This document shows, piece after piece, positions 39,901 through 49,100 of a stretch of 64,000 nt of DNA. Under the pieces are notes generated by a model. That model was not told where the DNA came from. It did no database searches and saw only the letters and a program-made list of their open reading frames with translations. The stretch is from contig NMRA01000121.1 of the NCBI GenBank assembly GCA_002633005.1, forward strand, positions 40,106 through 104,105, given 5' to 3'. The stretch's first letter is position 1; each line of letters starts with the position of its first letter. Made by a program: the position numbers and the translations under genes. Source of the stretch: Phoronis australis (lineage: Eukaryota > Phoronida > Phoronidae).

Positions 39901-40408
39901 CCAAAGTCAAGTGTACGGCAATGTCTCACGTAAACTTGCGACGTCTTGTTTTGTAGCGAGGTCATAGCTTTATTGAACGGGAGCCTGGTTTATAACCGCT
40001 TCCGGCGGGCCATTTGAAGAGGCCAGGGTCAAACTTAGATTACTTCAAACTAAAACAAGAATAATGAGAAACGACAAATACCGAAAAGAAATTGGCAATC
40101 TTCTTTTTCTTTACTAAATCTCATTTCTCTCTCACGTGTCGCATTTTGTACAAGGTGTTTTAGTCATGTTTTAAGCAAGCATCGCTACATGTATTTATTT
40201 TTCAGACGCTTCCGCTGGAGGTTCCGATGATTGGGCGAAGGGCGGAGCAGGAATTAAGTATTCATACACGGTTGAGTTGAGGGACACAGGAAGATATGGT
40301 TTCGTGCTGCCGAGTTCACTCATTCAACCAACCGCCGATGAGGCGTGGGGAGGCGTTAAGGCTGCTGCTACAAAAATCAAACAACTGCATCCCAATGGAA
40401 CAAAATAG
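21933..40408 (+). CDS. Secreted zinc procarboxypeptidase, M14A, B-like (11 exons)
   Basis: Digestive-type metallocarboxypeptidase that removes C-terminal residues. Exons: 21933-22015, 22662-22737, 27424-27560, 28963-29059, 30385-30483, 33255-33362, 35311-35409, 37190-37286, 37896-38098, 39364-39448, 40206-40408. All are GT-AG and phase-consistent, totalling 1287 bases or 428 residues. Residues 1-18 form a signal peptide ([18 protein letters not shown]). The activation propeptide runs to about 112, ending in a basic QRSKR cleavage site. The catalytic domain has zinc ligands His184 and Glu187 (HARE) and His311 (SFHSYGQ), substrate-binding Asn257-Arg258 (DLNRNF), Tyr362 and the general base Glu385 (VELRDTG). 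Cys251 and Cys275 match the family disulfide. Asp369 in AGGSDDW occupies the position that is Asp in carboxypeptidase B and Ile in A1, suggesting Lys/Arg specificity. A poly(A) signal lies at 40530. Confidence 0.95.
23087..23166 (-). repeat. tRNA-like sequence, probable SINE head or tRNA relic
   Basis: On the minus strand an A-box-like tggcttagtgg is followed about 45 bases later by a B-box-like ggtttcgagtcc, then gtcggggga. Acceptor and T-stem pairing are poor, so a working tRNA is unlikely. A tRNA-derived SINE in carboxypeptidase intron 2 is the better reading. Confidence 0.4.
24829..25006 (+). other. Acidic open stretch of unknown origin
   Basis: An open frame ending in a TGA near 25006 encodes an acidic then basic peptide ([18 protein letters not shown], then [12 protein letters not shown]). 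Its composition resembles protein more than intron, but I recognise no family. It lies in carboxypeptidase intron 2 and may be a fragment of a transposon-encoded protein. This is weakly supported. Confidence 0.2.
27597..27652. repeat. Perfect 26 bp inverted repeat with 4-base loop
   Basis: The left arm (27597-27622, containing aatgtctggtaaaacagta) and the right arm (27627-27652) are exact reverse complements around tgct. It sits about 35 bases downstream of the carboxypeptidase exon 3 donor, so the transcript would contain a very stable hairpin early in intron 3. Confidence 0.85.
30508..30602. repeat. Interrupted (CAG)n/(GCA)n array
   Basis: About 95 bases of gcagcagcagac-type triplets with interruptions. 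They start some 25 bases after the donor of carboxypeptidase exon 5. Alanine-rich and serine/arginine-rich open frames over it are by-products. Similar cag triplets resume beyond 31237, on the far side of a transposon insertion. Confidence 0.8.
30617..31227. mobile_element. Foldback-like element with repetitive inverted arms and 9 bp TSD
   Basis: A 611-base insertion flanked by perfect 9-base direct repeats AATAGCACT (30608-30616 and 31228-31236). The left arm (to about 30805) is a tandem array of a 15 to 16 base unit close to gtgtcccgggttctat. The right arm (from about 31128) carries the same unit inverted (cgtagagcccgggacat). The middle has no recognisable coding domain. The architecture resembles foldback elements, whose inverted arms are made of short direct repeats. 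It lies in carboxypeptidase intron 5, inside a CAG-rich tract. Confidence 0.7.
31394..31818. mobile_element. 425 bp MITE with ~37 bp TIRs
   Basis: The left end contains cagtcccaaatagggactc. The right end carries the inverted match gagtccctatttgggactg, with matching outer parts (gcccggttgcatgg against catgtaaccgagca). Each TIR itself contains the palindrome agtcccaaatagggact. No coding capacity. A target duplication is not obvious. Confidence 0.65.
33658..33820. mobile_element. 163 bp MITE (CGCGAGAT family)
   Basis: Inverted termini: left gttcagtaacgctaggacc with outer cctgcct, right ggtcctagcg and tctactgaac with outer cctgg. The right terminus contains a short direct duplication of aggtcctagcgt. 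The interior has cgagacttcgcgagatta and gaacatgcgact, shared with 12975-13095. It lies in carboxypeptidase intron 6. Confidence 0.6.
36382..36618 (+). CDS. Orphan THAP zinc-finger exon in carboxypeptidase intron 7
   Basis: An open exon of 79 codons encodes an apparently intact THAP domain. It has [10 protein letters not shown] with the first cysteine pair, [11 protein letters not shown], the conserved Trp in HRTWLVRV, and the closing Cys-x2-His in [12 protein letters not shown]. It ends at a possible splice donor (atgaag/gt, 36619), but the next base but one is a single N (36621). THAP domains bind DNA through a C2CH zinc site and are common in P-element-derived proteins. No further exons or transposase body were found before the carboxypeptidase exon at 37190. 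It may be a transposon remnant or the first exon of a nested gene broken by misassembly. Confidence 0.6.
38520..38980. repeat. Dispersed repeat, copy A (inverted relative to 62540-63000)
   Basis: Carboxypeptidase intron 9 contains about 460 bases matching the reverse complement of 62540-63000. Shared phrases include cacaaaattcacgatttttg, tcgcttgaggtcaaaggtca and tctatgtcttgccataccaa. Both copies keep a small hairpin, actctgtgg-ttaccacagagt. No coding domain. The edges are approximate. Confidence 0.7.
39875..39997. mobile_element. Diverged MITE related to 33658-33820
   Basis: Left side ttcagtaactctaggactta and right side gaggtcatagctttattgaa with gcctggttta echo the termini of the 33658-33820 element. 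The interior tgtctcacgtaaacttgcgac matches only weakly. Confidence 0.35.
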
Positions 40409-40529
40409 TTCAGAAATGGAAATTTTGTTTTCTCTGTGTATAAAGATGAATTGGAATTATGGCATTTTGGAATGGCTTTAAAACATTACAACGATCCGAC
40501 GTCCATCAAAGACTTACACAGCCGAACTT

Positions 40530-40535
40530 AATAAA
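40530..40535 (+). terminator. Poly(A) signal AATAAA of the carboxypeptidase
   Basis: Canonical hexamer 122 bases after the TAG stop, a normal distance for a short 3' untranslated region. It is the first exact AATAAA after the stop codon. Confidence 0.6.
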
Positions 40536-41134
40536 AATGTTTAGATGCGAACTTTGTGGTATCTGAGCAGATCTCTCCAGCGTTGACATGCGATTCTGAG
40601 CTGAAAGAGTTGCTATTAATACAGTGCATCTGTCGTTTCCAGTACATCTTGTAAAACAGCCCAATCAGTTCGTTGCTCCATCTCACAGTACAACTAGCCA
40701 ATGTAACGATTTGCCATCTTGTGACCATGTCAGGGATGCAACTTTTCAAAAGCACCGGCATTTTAAGTTGCACTTTTTGTAAAAAACATAGTTTATGCCC
40801 TTCTAATAGAGCATTATTTAGTTAGACGTGGTGCTGTGTGCTGTCTTTTAGTCAATCAGAAGCTGGGAATTTTAGAAGGTGCAGAACTATTCTAACGTGG
40901 CTGCCTTTATACCTGCTTTCCCGCTTGAATGCTGCATTCACTTTCGTATAATGAATTCAAGCTGATCAGACTTTATTTCCTGTGAATGACGTGGGCAGAA
41001 ATCAGTGGTTGTTTGAAGTATAGCTTCCTGTGGAAGATAAAGAAAATGAGGACGTGTCTTGTCCTGTCATCTCTTATGAAGTAATTGATACAGTCACAGT
41101 TTAATCTATTACTTCACTGCACCATTCTAGTTTC

Positions 41135-41455
41135 ATGAGGGCGTTAATGAAGGCGCTACAAAAGGAACCACAGACAAGTTGCACACTCTTTCAAAGCGCT
41201 CAACGTCGCTTTAAATATCCTGTTGCTGGCGATAAACTGATAAATACCGTCAGATGCTCGATAGGGAAGATTAAAACTCTGATCGTGAAAAAGGCGAATC
41301 GGTCGCACGTTAAGAGCCATGCCGAAAACGTCAACGCCATGAATGACATCAGAAATTTATGGTATGACGTCACTAGAGGCAACAATTATGAGGTCTTGAG
41401 CGTTTCCATAACCGGACAAGAGATGCAAAAACAAGTACATTTGGAGGTGGAGTAA
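41135..41455 (+). other. Unrecognised 106-codon open frame
   Basis: An open frame from ATG to TAA encodes a Lys/Arg/Asn-rich peptide without signal, membrane segment or known motif (for example VKKANRSHVKSHAENVNAMN). An acceptor-like ctgcaccattctag ends just before it. It lies between two convergent genes and directly abuts the Penelope-like fragment. It could be an exon of an unseen gene, transposon-derived, or chance. Confidence 0.2.
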
Positions 41456-41547
41456 CATTTTTTATAATTAGCGCGTAAGTAAATAACGACATATCTATCC
41501 AATCCAACGTTTCGGTTTATTTCATTAAACCATTCTCAAGGAAACAG

Positions 41548-41905
41548 TTACAAACACAAAACAAGGGACACAGGTAGAGAAGAGACTGTACAGGTACACA
41601 TTATGTCAAAATGCATTGTGAGGGGGAGAGACCAGAAATCAAAACGGAGCTCAAATGAACCAATGTTTCTATTGAGGTAACGCTTCAACCGTATATGCAT
41701 AGCCTCCTTTATGAGGAGCCTGAGGGTGGCATTATCCTTGTCTAGGATCTGAACACCTGAGCAATCTATAGTGTGACCAGTTGTCAAGGAATGATTGAGA
41801 ACAGCACTGTGTGTGTCTTTACAGTGTTCTTTGACTCTTATGCTAAGAATCCTGTTTGTCATTCCAATGTAAAACTGTTCACAGTCACTGCAGTTGAGTT
41901 TGTAC
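41548..41905 (-). mobile_element. Penelope-like element fragment: GIY-YIG endonuclease domain
   Basis: The minus strand encodes a GIY-YIG nuclease C-terminal domain of the type fused to Penelope-like reverse transcriptases. It reads VYKLNCSDCEQFYIGMTNR, with the Tyr-Ile-Gly core, then SIRVKEHCKDTHSAVLNHSL, TTGHTIDCSGVQILDKD and LIKEAMHIRLKRYLN. The order and the closing LIKEA..I block are characteristic. The reverse transcriptase is absent; the frame upstream is replaced by an inverted duplication of the element itself (41905-41964). The tail after the stop carries a hairpin followed by cgaaacgttgg, seen in many Penelope-like elements. Confidence 0.8.
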
Positions 41906-41964
41906 ACTGTAAAGACACACACACTGCTGTTCTCAATAATTCCTTGACAACTGGTCACACTATA
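41767..41964. repeat. 60 bp inverted duplication inside the Penelope fragment
   Basis: 41767-41826 and 41905-41964 are reverse complements with two mismatches in 60 bases, separated by 78 bases. The second arm replaces the expected upstream coding sequence, giving a snap-back structure. Part of the endonuclease sequence is therefore present in both orientations. Confidence 0.85.
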
Positions 41965-41999
41965 AATAAAATCCCAATAGATATCGATTTAGTTGAACA

Positions 42000-44900
42000 A
42001 GAAAAAATTGGGCATGGAAAAAGGGTTGGGCCAAGAACCCCTTTTGAATAAAAGGTTGTAAATTTGAACATTTTCTAAAAATGGACTTTTGTCAGTTTGT
42101 GATAAATGATATTTTTCTCCAGTCGTTCTAAGAGGAAAAGAGGTACAATAGAAGATCAGCAACACCTCGCTACATCTGACTTCGGTGTAATGTTCATGCG
42201 CGTCAAAGTGAAAAATAGTAAATCTTCTTACAACAAAGCAAAAGAAAGAAGACTTTAGTGTCGTGGGCGCCGTCACTAAAGAATACATAGATAAAACAGT
42301 TGCATCACTTTCTCAAGGGCTGAGTGACCAATAAACTGAAAGGTCTAGCAAAAAGTCATTCAAAACACTTTGCTGGTTAGAAGTAATTGCAGCGTCAGAC
42401 GTTAAGAAAACGCCCAACTCGCAATTGGTCAAATCTCGGCTCGACATTTCGAATTTGAGGTCGCCAAAATTGTAGTACCGCAAATGCGTGATAAGTGTCG
42501 CTTGCGACGATGTCGACTGCGATACTAACACAACCGCGCGGCTGCGGCAGGACTAGGTCTAGTAGGAAACGACCAAAAATGACAAAGAAACGCGACTGTT
42601 AGTGAGAAACTGTGGATTGTTTCATGTTAAATGTTCATTGACACTTTATGGTATTAGAAAGTAAACACGAACACCATTCTATTGTATTATCAGTCATGTT
42701 GGAATGTAGGGCTTAAATTTTTCCAAATCGTCACAGTTCTCTTAGACGCAGCGCTACAATTGATCGCTTTGCCTATGCAACTCGGCCCGTTTTAATCGTT
42801 TGCTCATGACTACGCCAGTCATGATCAATGTGTGTCAAGCTATCACAACTGATCTGCCATCGGCACGGCCAGATTTCCACGCTGCTGCCATAGCACGCCT
42901 ACTATACGACACTTCTTGTACAAACGCGATTCTCGCTGTAATACCTGTAATAATACAACATCTACCATATCGTTTTATGTAAACGCGTTTCCTGAAGTAC
43001 TTACACTGTCTATACACAAGTTACCCACAGAACTGCAGGTGTAAGAGCTTACAACTCTTTTCTGAAACAGCGGAGGTTCACTCGCCGTCTTCTTTGACTG
43101 AAACGGACCGATGTTCTTAAAGACTGATCCCACTATTTATGTGCGTGCTGATGTCCGCAGTAACTTCATAGACACTTTAACTGGATCAAAACGTTTTCAC
43201 GCTCCATTGTACATAGCCGTCTTATACAAACGCAGTTTTCGTTTGAAAGACGTCCATATAGCGTAATAAAAGCGCAAAAACGACGGTTGCTGTCCCCGCG
43301 TAGCAAATGATGGTAGAATGTAAGAGCGTGCCTCGCTCGCCGATACGTTTCTCAAAGAAACCATGTCAAAGTGCCACACTAGATCTCAAATTAGATCTTG
43401 TTTCACGTATAACAAGCTTGTTTTGAAGGATGAAGATAATTACGCAACTCGAAATACCATTTTCATAAATCTTTATTAAACAAAATACAGATAACATAAC
43501 ATAACATGATTAGAAACATAAAGCAGACCATTCTCGTCCACAAACATACAAACATGCCTCATAGGGGTCATTTGCAATTCCAAGTCATCTCAAAATAAAA
43601 GCAACCTAAGGGTTCGAATTGGCGAGTACCAGCTCGCATTTTGCGACATCAAATTGCATGAGCTCGAGACTTCACTCGCGATTTCAGTTTACGTTACTCA
43701 ACTCGTCAAACATTTGTTTAATACAGAGAGCAGGCACCCTTAGCAATTTGACGTGTTGCGATTTCTTGTGTAATTGATTATATCACATTTGACTCAACCC
43801 AACAGTTCTCTTTAAGGACTATCACAGGTTAAAAGTATAAGTATCTGTTTTAAAGTGAAATAAAAGGATATCAAACCCTGTTCTAGTCCATGAACAGATA
43901 TTAAAAACGGATTATCTGTCCCAAGTTCTCTGAACCAAAAGTTTGGAAGACATTTTGAAAACTCTTTTCAGAACGCTGTTAAATGGGCACGCGGCTATGC
44001 TTTTACCGAATTGCACGACAACTGTGGAGAAAGACCAACCACCAAGAACCACAACATCCAATCTCTGACCGGGAGTACGAGTTTTTTCAGCTGATTCCTG
44101 CTTTAATCGTTCAAGATATACGCCAATGACTGAGTTAGCAGGTGACAGAACGAGGATTGGCGTAACTGAATGATCAAAACGGGGTTTAGTATCCTTTTAA
44201 AATCCAGTAGTATTATCTCAGTAGATTAAAAGTTTATTGCTGTAAGGTATTAGTAACTTGTGACAGTAATTTGATTATAAACGAGCAGCTTGCTTATCAA
44301 TTTAATTTTTAGCAGCAAACAGCTACTAGAGCCACCCCTTAGCTGCAAAACGCCAAATTTAGCGGCAGAGCCAGTGGATGAGGTATTTGACCATCTTTGT
44401 AAAGAACAAGCGGCGCCAGTTGATACGCTTCGGAAGTTTTGGAAAGAGATAATTTTCAATGTATTCAAGAAAACTATCTCCACTACTTATTTATTTGGGT
44501 TGGTGACCGCAAAGGACAAAAACAACATTACTAGGCATTGGTGAGAATTGCAGCAGCATTCTAACATTAGCCGGACCTTAATTACTCCAGAAAAGTTGTA
44601 AGTGTTAAGTCACGACAAGCGTATATCAGATTACCAATTAAAAAAGGCATTAAGACAAGAACAATAACAGAATCAAGTTAAATAGGGGACTTTTCATATT
44701 GGCGCTGTCTAGAGTAATGAGAGCAGAAAGATGACTTCCCGACACTAAATTTAATTACTACAGTGTACATGGTGGTTCAAAAATATGACAGCAGGGAAAT
44801 AAACTCAACCGTTTGATTAGGTAGTGTAAATTCACTAATTCATTTCGGCTTTTTGACATCGTCTGGGATCGAAATTCTCCCGCTTTATCAGCGACAGCCA

Positions 44901-45110
44901 CTGGCTTTGTAGCGCATTCATCTTCGCATTGAGAAATGTATGGAAAAGGACGTCCCTTTTCGTTAATTGATATTTCAAAGGATTTTTCTTTTTTCGTAAG
45001 GATATCCCATAACAAAGCAGTGCTCATTTGCCGTCATTATAATATCAAGAAGGTTTTAAAACGCTGTCTATACCAGTAGGTTGAAACCTCGCGTCTGCAA
45101 TACATGGGAT
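42000..45110. other. Intergenic stretch with no recognised feature
   Basis: Between the Penelope fragment and the SLC52A 3' end. Only short frames occur, for example 44290-44544 on the plus strand, without recognisable domains. I see no RNA gene. Repeat content cannot be excluded without a library. Confidence 0.4.
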
Positions 45111-45113
45111 CTG

Positions 45114-45243
45114 TAGGAGGCGCTGGACGACTGTCCAACAAAGACTATCCTCTCGCTGCTTCCCTGCGTGCCGCTAGGTGGTAGCCAGCATGCTGGCACG
45201 CAGGGAACCAGCGAGAGACTACCCTCTTACACAGCGCCACCTA
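45114..45243. mobile_element. 130 bp palindromic MITE
   Basis: The outer ends taggaggcgctg and cagcgccaccta are inverted. An inner pair, ctctcgctg-cttccctgcgtgcc and ggcacgcagggaa-ccagcgagag, forms a long imperfect hairpin. It has no coding capacity. It lies between the two convergent genes, about 0.9 kb beyond the SLC52A stop. Confidence 0.6.
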
Positions 45244-46157
45244 TACTGAAAATTGGCCCTATGGAAATATGAAGAACGACACACGGAATTCCGAGTGTGG
45301 GCATCAATGCGCATGCTTGGTCGGAAGTTTATCAATCACATCGCCACCACTTGCACACGCCTTCTATTCACTATACTTGTTTGGGCTCAGCCACGGCACC
45401 TATTTAAGTCAAAGGTGGTCGCTATACTACGTAACGGTAAACTAAAAAGGGTTTCCAGATTTCAACCAATGAGAATGACTGAATGTTATGACGTCGATTT
45501 CATTACTTTAACCAATGAGAAGCCCTGATAAACAACATTGCACAGTGCTACCTTTCGTAGCACTGTGAAAGAGTGTACAACAAAGACCTGATCGCCGTCT
45601 GGCGGGTTAGTGAATGTCAACAAGGTGTGGCTATATATCCAATGTCAGCTATTGATATTGCAGGTACCTGAACAGCAACATTAAGTGTATTTCGGAGACT
45701 GGGCACCAATGGCCAAAACAGTGCATTTTGAAGAAAAAATACTGAGGGGTATCTCGCGTGTCCGTCCACCATTTTGTAATGGATTACGGAAGTTTTGCTC
45801 AAATAGTATTTTAGAAATTATCTTCTTGGTTTTACCGAATCATGTGCTTCAAATATGGGCATTATCACGTGAGCCATGTACGCTGACGTAGAGAGGTACA
45901 TTCAGAACATCACTAATTCTGGCAATGACAGCATTTGAACCCACGCGCTTTTACGTTGAACTCGAAATAACATTTTTTAAACTTGCAAGAACAAAGAAGA
46001 AAGCAATGAAAGTAAAAACTCGTGTCATCTTGAAATAGTATAGTTTGTTACTAAAAGGTGGCAATTGATGACCTCCCGGGTTTGAACTTTCTGTTCCCGT
46101 CCACGCACGACATCCTGGTTCTTTTTAAGATTTGCGAGGCTCTTAGTTGTCTATTAG

Positions 46158-49100
46158 TCAGAGAGGGCACTGGGGTGCTTCCTTGAAGATTGTCGTGAAA
46201 TTGATCAGCACGAATATAAGAACGGAAAGCACAAGGATAGCCAAGACCTCCGTAGCTCCAGTGACCACTAGATGTCGCTTCCCCTGATCCTTCATCAGCA
46301 CAGCGATGCCTACCTTGCCATAAGCCCATATGGAGGACATAGATAACCAAGCGAATAACTAGAACAAGACAAAAACACGTGTCAGATAATGAACGCACAA
46401 GTTTTCATTGACGTAGATCGTACAGCAATGTAAAACAAGAACGCGAATTGACGTTTGTAACAAATAGCGTAAAATGTTATATGTACAGAGGTTTGTCGAA
46501 TGCTGACCATCCAAAGCAACGCAGCCAATAGATAGGCGATCTACTGGACGTTCAAAGTACTGTAGTAATAATAGGACAGTGGTGTCGAAATTTTGAGAAA
46601 TAAAACACGTAAAACAAACATGGCGCTACGTTACATNTGGTCTGCTACAGGCCCATGACAACAGGCACTGCGCTTTAACTTCACTGCTCATACGTAGCAA
46701 GTCTACCAGTTTGCTTGAGGAATTTTGTACGTGTTTTAATATTTGTTATCTGTGACATTTCCACTGCAAATGGTTTACTTCCAACGCATTAGTTCTAATG
46801 CTTACCAAAGCATTAGAAATCAAGTTTTGGTAAGTGAAACACCGACCGACATGGTGTTCTGATGTTTCACATTCCAACCAGTATTTCGCGCAGCAGGGTT
46901 CTGTTGTTCGACCTGTTGTTTTTTATATTTCTGCAGGTTACTGTGACCTGTTATCACCTGCAATAACATTTGAGACCTGGTAAGATTCAAAATCTTGGTA
47001 GAAAGCTCACCATCTCTTCTGTGACAGGATCATATTTACCTAAGTTATTGAAGTTAGTGGTACATCGCTGAACAATATCTGATTTCACAATAGTGACTTT
47101 AAGGTTTTAATAGTTGTCTAGCTATCTGACAGGATAGCTAGAATTATTTTGGATTCCCTTTCGAACAGTTCCTCTGCAACTTCAATCAATACAAAGGCCT
47201 CTGTCTGTCTACTTGGAAAACAAAACTATGTTTTACGAGATAAAAAGATTTTCAGTTGGTGGTATACCAGTTACAAAACCCCTCAACAAGCTCATTTATT
47301 TTTAACCATATGCTTTGGGGAAGCTTATATCAAGGTATTCGATAGCAACATTCCTATCTAGAACAAGACATTCAAAGTTTCTTACAAATTTTTTGGTGTT
47401 TACCGACCGATTAGTTGGCCTGCACAACTGAGGAACTTCATTTACAGCACTGTTGGGCTACACATTTCAGCATTACTCCTTGTTTTCCCTGATGTACTTG
47501 ATGGCTTGACAATCCAGAGCCCTGGCTGGTCGATACGGAATGAACTTGGGACTGCCTCAGTCACTGTGAACTATATTCATCAACACCTCCATCGCTCCCA
47601 GTGGGGTGCTCGGAAATGCAGAAGCTATCATTAGACAAGCTAAACGCTGTACCTTCCGAGGAAACGTCTTACGATACACTTTTTCAATTTCATTGACCCA
47701 GGACACAGCCATATAATAAGATCGGTCTTATCATGGAGGTGTATATCCATGTCTTCATTTTAGGTTCCACATCCCATGTTTTGCCAATAAACTGCTTACA
47801 TTGCATAAGTGCAATTGCAGCTGCATCGATTTATCCAAGTGAGCTTGCTGTCTAGAGCAAGTCAAACAGTTTAATCATCATGGAAACAATTTTTGGAAAC
47901 AAATTGTTTCCTCCCAGTCAGCCATTAGCATTCCTTTTGCGCCAAACAGTTCAGTTTCGGTTTTCATGTCACCGAATGCTAGACCATTGTGATTGGCCTA
48001 TTCAATAGCAATGTTAAAAGCTCGTTGAGCCCAGCACCTCATCCGTTCCTCATTACCATCAGTGATTAGCAGGGCAAAGTCGTCAGCATAAGGTTGATTA
48101 TAAATATTCTCTCTCTCTCCTTAATTTTAAAAGAAGAGAGTTCATGGTACAATTACAGTGAAAGGGAGATAGGATACCTCCTTGTGGACATTCCTTCATT
48201 GATTTTCTTGTTTTACCACTGAGTTCCGTTTGAGGTGCCCCCGCATCCGTAGGCTAAGAATACGGGGAGCCTCTTAGTGGAGCGTGTTCTGTGGTATTTA
48301 AAGTAACGTTGCAAAAAGAAACAGCAAAATCTAAAGCGATACCAAGTGGTCGCCGTTTCTTTGCAAGATCTTTCTCTGTTCGTAGTACAAACTCATGCAA
48401 GACAGTTTCTGTTGAAACTCCCACACGGAATCAGGAATGGGCTTTGGCGAGCAACACAATTGGGCGCCGAAGAAGACGTATTTGAATGCATTTCCTTGCA
48501 AGTATAGTAAGCTGATAATGAATTAGTGATACGGTTTGAAATAACTATGAATGGATAATTTAATGTCACAACTTTTAAAATTCCAAATGTGTAAGCTTTG
48601 ATTTTGTGTGGCTAACTGAAGCCATTTTCGGTCAACTTTGGCACTCTGTAGCAGCCATATTGCACCTTTCTATGAACTGACTTTGTAATAACTTTTTCAG
48701 TCATTCTTGACCTGTTCATAATCCAAAATAAAAAATCTTGCCTTTCCCATAGTTTATGATGACAAAGTATTACACGAACTCGGAACATGGTCTTATTTGC
48801 CTGTTCTCAGTTGCCTCAACCACAAGTAGGGGGCTCTTGCAAAAACACGACGTAAATAGCTTGTATCTTAGAGAAAAAGCGGACAGCGTTATTACTTACC
48901 ATTCCCTGCAAACCACACTGATGATTACTGCTTATTACAAAAAGTACCGGTACATAAATGAATTATGACTGGCATTTTGCTTCCTCTATTTGATAGATGG
49001 CGTCGCTGTTTGTTTTCATGGAGACGGTGGAAGCGACTAGAAGCCGAATCTGCCTTGCTCTCGTTTTTTAGCTTTGTTGCGATAGCCACTGGCATAGGAA

